The position numbers and the translations under genes are program-made. Of a DNA stretch of 51,764 bases, positions 47,602 through 51,764 are shown in pieces (position 1 is the first letter of the stretch; the number at the start of each line of letters is the position of its first letter). The notes under the pieces were generated by a model, which saw only the letters and a program-made list of their open reading frames with translations, did not search any database and had not been told where the DNA came from. Source of the DNA: Lachnospiraceae bacterium. GTDB taxonomy: Bacteria > Bacillota > Clostridia > Lachnospirales > Lachnospiraceae. The stretch is taken from positions 1-51,764 of the forward strand of contig JAPFDH010000009.1 in the NCBI GenBank assembly GCA_026169045.1, written 5' to 3'.

Positions 47602-49329
47602 TTATTCTTCCAGAAGTTTCATTGCATATGAACCCAATTCTTTGCTCTTTTCATCTGCGTCTTCCAGAGAAGTTCCTTTTACACCATAATATAACTTAAT
47701 CTTTGGCTCTGTTCCGGAAGGACGTACACATAACCAAGCATGATCCGGAAGATCATAATACAAAACATTAGAAGAAGGAAGTCCTGTGGTTGTAACTTCA
47801 CCTGTCTTCATATTTTTCTTTGTATCTAACTTATAATCTCTCGCCTCCAATACCTCATATGGTCCAATGGCACTCGGGGTATTATTTCTCAAATGATCCA
47901 TGATTTTCTGAATCTTTTCGAGTCCTTCAATTCCCTTTAATGTAATAGACTTTACATCATCCTTATAGTATCCGTAGCGCTCATACATTTCTACCATGGC
48001 ATCCCAAAGAGTCATGCCTTTCTGTTTATAGTATGCTGCTGCTTCACAAAGCGCCATCGTAGCCACAATCGCATCTTTATCCCTTGCATGGGTTCCAATC
48101 AGACATCCGTAACTTTCTTCAAAGCCGAATAAATATGTACCATTATGCTTCTGTTCAAATCCCAAAATTTTCTGTCCGATATATTTAAAGCCGGTCAAAA
48201 CTTCTATCAACTGCACATGGTAATACTCTGCAATAGCATCTGCCATATTACTTGTCACAATCGTCTTAATCAGCGCTCCATCCTCAGGAAGTCCCTGTTT
48301 TTCTTTTATCTGACTGATCGTATATTCCGCAAGCAGACATCCGGACATATTTCCTGTCAACGGAATATAATTTCCGGATTTGTTATCCTTAACATATACG
48401 CCAAGACGGTCAGCATCCGGATCAGTAGCCAGTACCAGATCCGCATTCTTTTCTTTTGCCAGTTTTAACGCCAGTGTAAATGCTTCCTCCGCTTCCGGAT
48501 TCGGATAACTTACAGTTGGAAATTCTCCATTTGGAAGTTCCTGTTCAGGAACCACGTAAACATTTTCAAATCCAATTTCCTTCAACACCCGTCTAGCCGG
48601 AATATTTCCCGTTCCATGGAGTGGTGTATATACAATAGTGATATCTTTCTGCATTGCCTTTATTGCTTCCGGATTTTTGACCTGTTTTTTCAGCTCTGCA
48701 ATATAAGCGTCATCAATGGTTTGACCTATCACTTCATATAATCCAGCTTTTTCTGCCTCTTTGGCATCCATCGTTTTCAATACAGAGAAATCAGTAATCG
48801 CTTTCACTTCATCCATAATACCCTTGTCATGTGGAGGGGTAATCTGTGCACCATCTTCCCAATATACCTTATATCCATTATATTCTGGCGGATTATGAGA
48901 TGCTGTGATATTAATTCCGGCGATACATCCCAAAGTTCTTACAGCAAAGGATAATTCCGGAGTCGGACGCAACGATTCAAAACGATATGCCTTAATTCCA
49001 TTGGCTGCCAAACAGCAAGCTGCTACATCAGCAAATTCCGGAGACATTCTTCTGGAATCAAATGCAATGGCAACTCCCCGTTCTTTTCCGCCTACTTTTA
49101 AAATATAATTTGCCAATCCCTGGGTTGCTTTGCGGACTGTATAAATATTCATACGATTTAAACCGGCTCCAATCACACCACGCAGTCCCGCCGTTCCAAA
49201 TTCCAACTCTGTATAAAAACGTTCTTTAATCTCATTTTCATCATTTGCAATGGAACGCAGTTCCTTTTTGGTTTCCTCATCAAAACACGGCTTTTCCAAC
49301 CATTCTTGGTATAATTCTTTGTAATCCAT
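47602..49329 (-). CDS. Phospho-sugar mutase (alpha-phosphoglucomutase type)
   Basis: 575 aa, the length of PgcA-like enzymes. The phosphoserine loop TASHNPPEYNG, the metal loop DPDADRLG, the sugar-binding FGFEESYG and the phosphate-binding RPSGTEPKIKLY are all intact. It interconverts glucose 6-phosphate and glucose 1-phosphate (or mannose analogues), feeding UDP-glucose for glycolipid and wall polymers. Start at 49329 has GGAGGAG. Monocistronic. Confidence 0.94.
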   Translation of the reverse strand: MDYKELYQEWLEKPCFDEETKKELRSIANDENEIKERFYTELEFGTAGLRGVIGAGLNRMNIYTVRKATQGLANYILKVGGKERGVAIAFDSRRMSPEFADVAACCLAANGIKAYRFESLRPTPELSFAVRTLGCIAGINITASHNPPEYNGYKVYWEDGAQITPPHDKGIMDEVKAITDFSVLKTMDAKEAEKAGLYEVIGQTIDDAYIAELKKQVKNPEAIKAMQKDITIVYTPLHGTGNIPARRVLKEIGFENVYVVPEQELPNGEFPTVSYPNPEAEEAFTLALKLAKEKNADLVLATDPDADRLGVYVKDNKSGNYIPLTGNMSGCLLAEYTISQIKEKQGLPEDGALIKTIVTSNMADAIAEYYHVQLIEVLTGFKYIGQKILGFEQKHNGTYLFGFEESYGCLIGTHARDKDAIVATMALCEAAAYYKQKGMTLWDAMVEMYERYGYYKDDVKSITLKGIEGLEKIQKIMDHLRNNTPSAIGPYEVLEARDYKLDTKKNMKTGEVTTTGLPSSNVLYYDLPDHAWLCVRPSGTEPKIKLYYGVKGTSLEDADEKSKELGSYAMKLLEE

Positions 49330-49397
49330 CGGTATCTCCTCCCATTTTGACAACATTATAAAATCAGTGAATCCAATCCACAGATTTATATAACTCT

Positions 49398-49426
49398 ATT
49401 ATACATTTTTTCCATAAAAATTGAAA
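49398..49426 (-). promoter_or_regulatory. Promoter of the phosphoglucomutase gene
   Basis: -10 TATAAT (49398-49403), 17-bp spacer, weak -35 TTTCAA (49421-49426). Confidence 0.65.
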
Positions 49427-49555
49427 CTATTTTTCCGTTTTTTTATTAAAAAATACAGTGTTTTCTTTCCTTCTCTCTCCCCATTTAATGAATAAAAAAG
49501 AAATAAATAGTAAGAAAAACTTTAGGATTTATTTCTATCACTTTTTTTTGTGTCA

Positions 49556-49564
49556 TGATACAAT
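49556..49564 (+). promoter_or_regulatory. Extended -10 of the LTA-synthase-like gene
   Basis: TGATACAAT with no good -35 upstream. The 5' UTR would be about 40 nt. Confidence 0.5.
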
Positions 49565-49612
49565 GATTCCGTAACAAATGGTTTATAAAACAGCTGAAAG
49601 GTTGATATCAAT

Positions 49613-50821
49613 ATGAAATTATATTCTATGAGAACATTTTTTTATAAAATAACAGCCATTTTTCTGATTTCTTGTTTTATTCTGGGCAGCATTTCTTTTT
49701 CCTCCCGGGCAGAGACTTCCTCTCCCGAACAGGATGCGCCTGATGTCATTGTTATTATGAATGAATCTTTTTTTGATCCTTCTGTACTGGGAAATGTTCC
49801 GGTTAATGAAGATTTTCTTCCCTTCTATCACTCTTTGGAAGAATATACCGGACAGGAATCAAATAATCTGTTAAAAGGAACTCTACATGTATCGGATGTG
49901 GGAGGAAACAGCACGAATACGGAGTTTGAATTTTTAACCGGAAATTCCATGGCCTTTTTATCACCCATGCGTTCTCCCTATTCTCAATATTTAAATCCGG
50001 ATTCCGAATATATACCAGCTTTATTCCGCCAATCCGGCTACAAAACCGTATCCATCTATCCATATAAGAATAATAGTTGGAATAGAAATCTGGCATATTC
50101 TATCATGGATTTTTCGGAATCATATTTTGAAGATTCTTTTTCCTCGGCACAAAGGATTCGCAATTACGTCAGTGACACCGCTGTCTATGAAAAGGCACTT
50201 CAGCTATGCGAGGAAACTACTCAGCCAATATTTATTTTTTGTTCCACCATTCAAAATCACTCCAGTTATCAGAAAATATACTCCAACTTTACTCCTTCCG
50301 TCAAAGCTTCCAATACAGAGAGCAATTCTCTCAATCAATATCTGTCTCTATTAAAAGAATCTGATAAAGCGTTGGAATATTTGATCGATCGTGTATCATC
50401 TTCTTCCAGAAAAACTATGGTTGTTTTTTTTGGGAATCATCAACCCAATAATTATCTGATTGAAGCTATGTTTCATTCCGATTTGAGTCCTGATAGCTCA
50501 AAAACAGATTCTGACATCCGCTATACCGTTCCCTATTTTATATGGGCCAACTTTGATCTGACCGGATATTCTATGCCCGATACCAGCCCTTCTTTATTGG
50601 GAAACACGGTACTTGAGATTTCCGATATCGAATTAAACACCTTTCAGGAATTTCTGAATGATTTTAAAACCATTATTCCGGCCATTTCCTCTCAGGGATA
50701 TATGGATCAGAATGGTATTTTTCATCCATTTACCATTCATTTAGAAAAAAGCACAAAAAATTCGCAAGAACTTCAATATATTAACCTTTATCATGATCTG
50801 GTAGAAGAATCCCGATCATAG
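49613..50821 (+). CDS. Secreted LTA-synthase/sulfatase-fold protein with altered active site
   Basis: 402 aa. A signal peptide (helix about 11-30, then SSRAETS) replaces the five-helix membrane domain of LtaS. The sulfatase-like domain starts DVIVIMNESFFD with the metal-ligand Glu51. Compared with the family pattern GG.T.NTEFE..TGNSMAFL, the nucleophile Thr aligns with Ser100. The usual HPY...WNR reads YPYKNNSWNRN (His to Tyr149), and GDHQP reads GNHQP (Asp to Asn275). His216 (QNH) and His276 are kept. It may be a diverged phosphoglycerol transferase or a pseudoenzyme. AAAGG lies 12 nt before the ATG. No terminator follows. Confidence 0.78.
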   Translation: MKLYSMRTFFYKITAIFLISCFILGSISFSSRAETSSPEQDAPDVIVIMNESFFDPSVLGNVPVNEDFLPFYHSLEEYTGQESNNLLKGTLHVSDVGGNSTNTEFEFLTGNSMAFLSPMRSPYSQYLNPDSEYIPALFRQSGYKTVSIYPYKNNSWNRNLAYSIMDFSESYFEDSFSSAQRIRNYVSDTAVYEKALQLCEETTQPIFIFCSTIQNHSSYQKIYSNFTPSVKASNTESNSLNQYLSLLKESDKALEYLIDRVSSSSRKTMVVFFGNHQPNNYLIEAMFHSDLSPDSSKTDSDIRYTVPYFIWANFDLTGYSMPDTSPSLLGNTVLEISDIELNTFQEFLNDFKTIIPAISSQGYMDQNGIFHPFTIHLEKSTKNSQELQYINLYHDLVEESRS

Positions 50822-50854
50822 AAAACGATGAGAAGCAGAAACATGTGAAACCAT

Positions 50855-51601
50855 TTATTTTAAAATATTTTTCAATGTTTCCGCCAAAATGTCAGCAATG
50901 ATTTCACATCCCTGATCCGACGGATGCAATCCGTCATATGTCATAAAGGCTGCTTCTTTTGGATATGGATATTCATCTTCCAAAGGATTATATGGAACAT
51001 CCACATAATCCGGATATTGCAATTCTTCGTATGTTCCATTTCTCTTGAGCTTTTTGAAATGAACTATATTTTTCTGGTTAAAGCCACAGAGCTGATGCAG
51101 ATTCACAGGATAGATTTTGTCTCCTCTGCAGGCACCAAAAATAGAATCTGCTATATCGCTCAACCATTGCCCTCCATCTGGTGCATAACTGCCATGGGCA
51201 TGATTGGTGGGATCTTCAATATATACAAAATCACCTCGTTCCACCGGATTCATTATAATAATCGGCGCAACTGATGTTTTTTCTCTTATTCTTTCCACTA
51301 GATTTCCCAGATTGCCCAAGATGGTTCCTACTTCTGCTTTCTCAAAATTTTCCTTTGTACCCACAGGAATATGACGATGCCAATCATTCGTCCCCAATAA
51401 TATAGTATATAAATCTGCTTTTGGAATCTCTACACTTAACCAATCCTCTGTAGTAGATCCATTTATACCCATATTATTTACCGTCAGTCCGGGAATCTTA
51501 TCACATACTCTGGAAATATACCCTTTCTCCACCCGATATCCTGTTTCATCTAAATGATCGTTTAAATATGTAAAGGAATCTCCAATGGCACACCAAATCA
51601 T
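50855..51601 (-). CDS. SGNH/GDSL-type hydrolase
   Basis: 248 aa. Block I is IGDSFTYL (catalytic Ser), Gly in NNMGINGST, Asn in LLGTNDWHRH, and the Asp..His pair in YDGLHPSDQG. There is no signal peptide, so it is cytoplasmic. Such enzymes are esterases or deacetylases acting on acyl, acetyl or sugar esters; substrate unknown. AAGGAGGAG precedes the ATG at 51601. It converges on the LTA-synthase-like gene with 33 bp between stops. Confidence 0.85.
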   Translation of the reverse strand: MIWCAIGDSFTYLNDHLDETGYRVEKGYISRVCDKIPGLTVNNMGINGSTTEDWLSVEIPKADLYTILLGTNDWHRHIPVGTKENFEKAEVGTILGNLGNLVERIREKTSVAPIIIMNPVERGDFVYIEDPTNHAHGSYAPDGGQWLSDIADSIFGACRGDKIYPVNLHQLCGFNQKNIVHFKKLKRNGTYEELQYPDYVDVPYNPLEDEYPYPKEAAFMTYDGLHPSDQGCEIIADILAETLKNILK

Positions 51602-51637
51602 TTTTTACTCCTCCTTATATAATGATGATCTCTCGGA

Positions 51638-51680
51638 ATCTTTAAGCCAATAAATATAAGGCTTTCAGATTCCTTTTTTA
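51638..51680 (+). terminator. Plus-strand terminator in the 5' region of the SGNH gene
   Basis: GGAATCTTTAAGCC pairs with GGCTTTCAGATTCC around an A/T loop and is followed by TTTTTT on the plus strand only. On the minus strand it is a hairpin in the SGNH gene leader. Confidence 0.75.
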
Positions 51681-51720
51681 TTAAAATCCCCCACTTTTTT
51701 GTCAAAAACCACTTGACAAA
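51678..51720 (-). promoter_or_regulatory. Promoter of SGNH gene with overlapping inverted repeat
   Basis: -35 TTGACA (51700-51705), 16-bp spacer, -10 TAATAA (51678-51683). A perfect inverted repeat TTTGTCAA-7 nt-TTGACAAA (51698-51720) covers the -35, so it is a plausible repressor site. Confidence 0.6.
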
Positions 51721-51764
51721 TCGCTCAAAATTTGCGGCGAAGCCGATTGAATGTATTTTATTTC

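Overview
The window looks like chromosomal DNA from an anaerobic, low-to-moderate GC Clostridia, most likely a Lachnospiraceae-type gut Firmicute. This rests on strong AGGAGG ribosome-binding sites, sigma-A-like promoters, TPP and Mn2+ riboswitches, a Na+-type ATP synthase c subunit, HemZ, a bifunctional Rel, a Cys-type sulfatase, GH95/GH28 glycosidases and a late cobalamin pathway. Almost every gene is on the minus strand. I see no rRNA, tRNA, CRISPR array, phage or transposase gene. The genus is inference only.

Layout (minus strand unless stated). 1-0.5 kb: a truncated XRE regulator. 0.5-3.7 kb: hisS-aspS operon with its own promoter. 3.8-6.7 kb: a P-type cation ATPase behind a yybP-ykoY (Mn2+) riboswitch, so it is probably a Mn2+ (or Ca2+/Mn2+) exporter. 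6.8-14.1 kb: a complete F-type ATP synthase operon (atpZ-like, atpI-like, atpB-E-F-H-A-G-D-C). 14.3-14.8 kb (+): a DUF402 protein. 14.8-20.7 kb: late cobalamin synthesis (cobU, cobS, a second CobU-like gene, cobC, cbiB) with a Cys-type sulfatase embedded in it and a 2-hydroxyacid dehydrogenase upstream. 20.7-25.4 kb: hemZ, a metallo-beta-lactamase-fold hydrolase and rel. 25.5-28.3 kb: recJ and a TIM-barrel isomerase-like protein. 28.3-33.1 kb: a GH95 fucosidase, TPP-riboswitch-controlled thiT and a GH28 protein. 33.2-38.3 kb: the purK-purE-purM-purN-purD operon, with a 15-bp tandem repeat made from the last codons and stop of purE. 38.3-40.3 kb: an M29-like peptidase with a long N-terminal extension.

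40.6-41.5 kb holds a plus-strand membrane protein followed by a 165-bp non-coding insertion that has 14-bp terminal inverted repeats and a perfect 8-bp target duplication (a MITE). 41.5-43.7 kb: dCMP deaminase, rpiB and Sua5/TsaC. 43.7-44.6 kb: a surface-protein fragment and an orphan plus-strand terminator. 44.7-47.4 kb: split ThrE-type exporter, a small membrane protein, an FtsL-like protein behind an unrecognised structured leader, and a PrcB-like lipoprotein. 47.6-51.6 kb: alpha-phosphoglucomutase, a secreted LTA-synthase-like protein (+) with several active-site substitutions, and an SGNH hydrolase.

The most interesting items are the structured leader at 46875-46955, the MITE at 41268-41448, the purE stop-codon repeat, the two complementary CobU-like proteins, the diverged LTA-synthase-like protein, the GH28 lacking two signature residues, and the Mn2+ riboswitch that corrects the likely substrate of the P-type ATPase. 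All database-dependent statements are from memory of families and were not searched.
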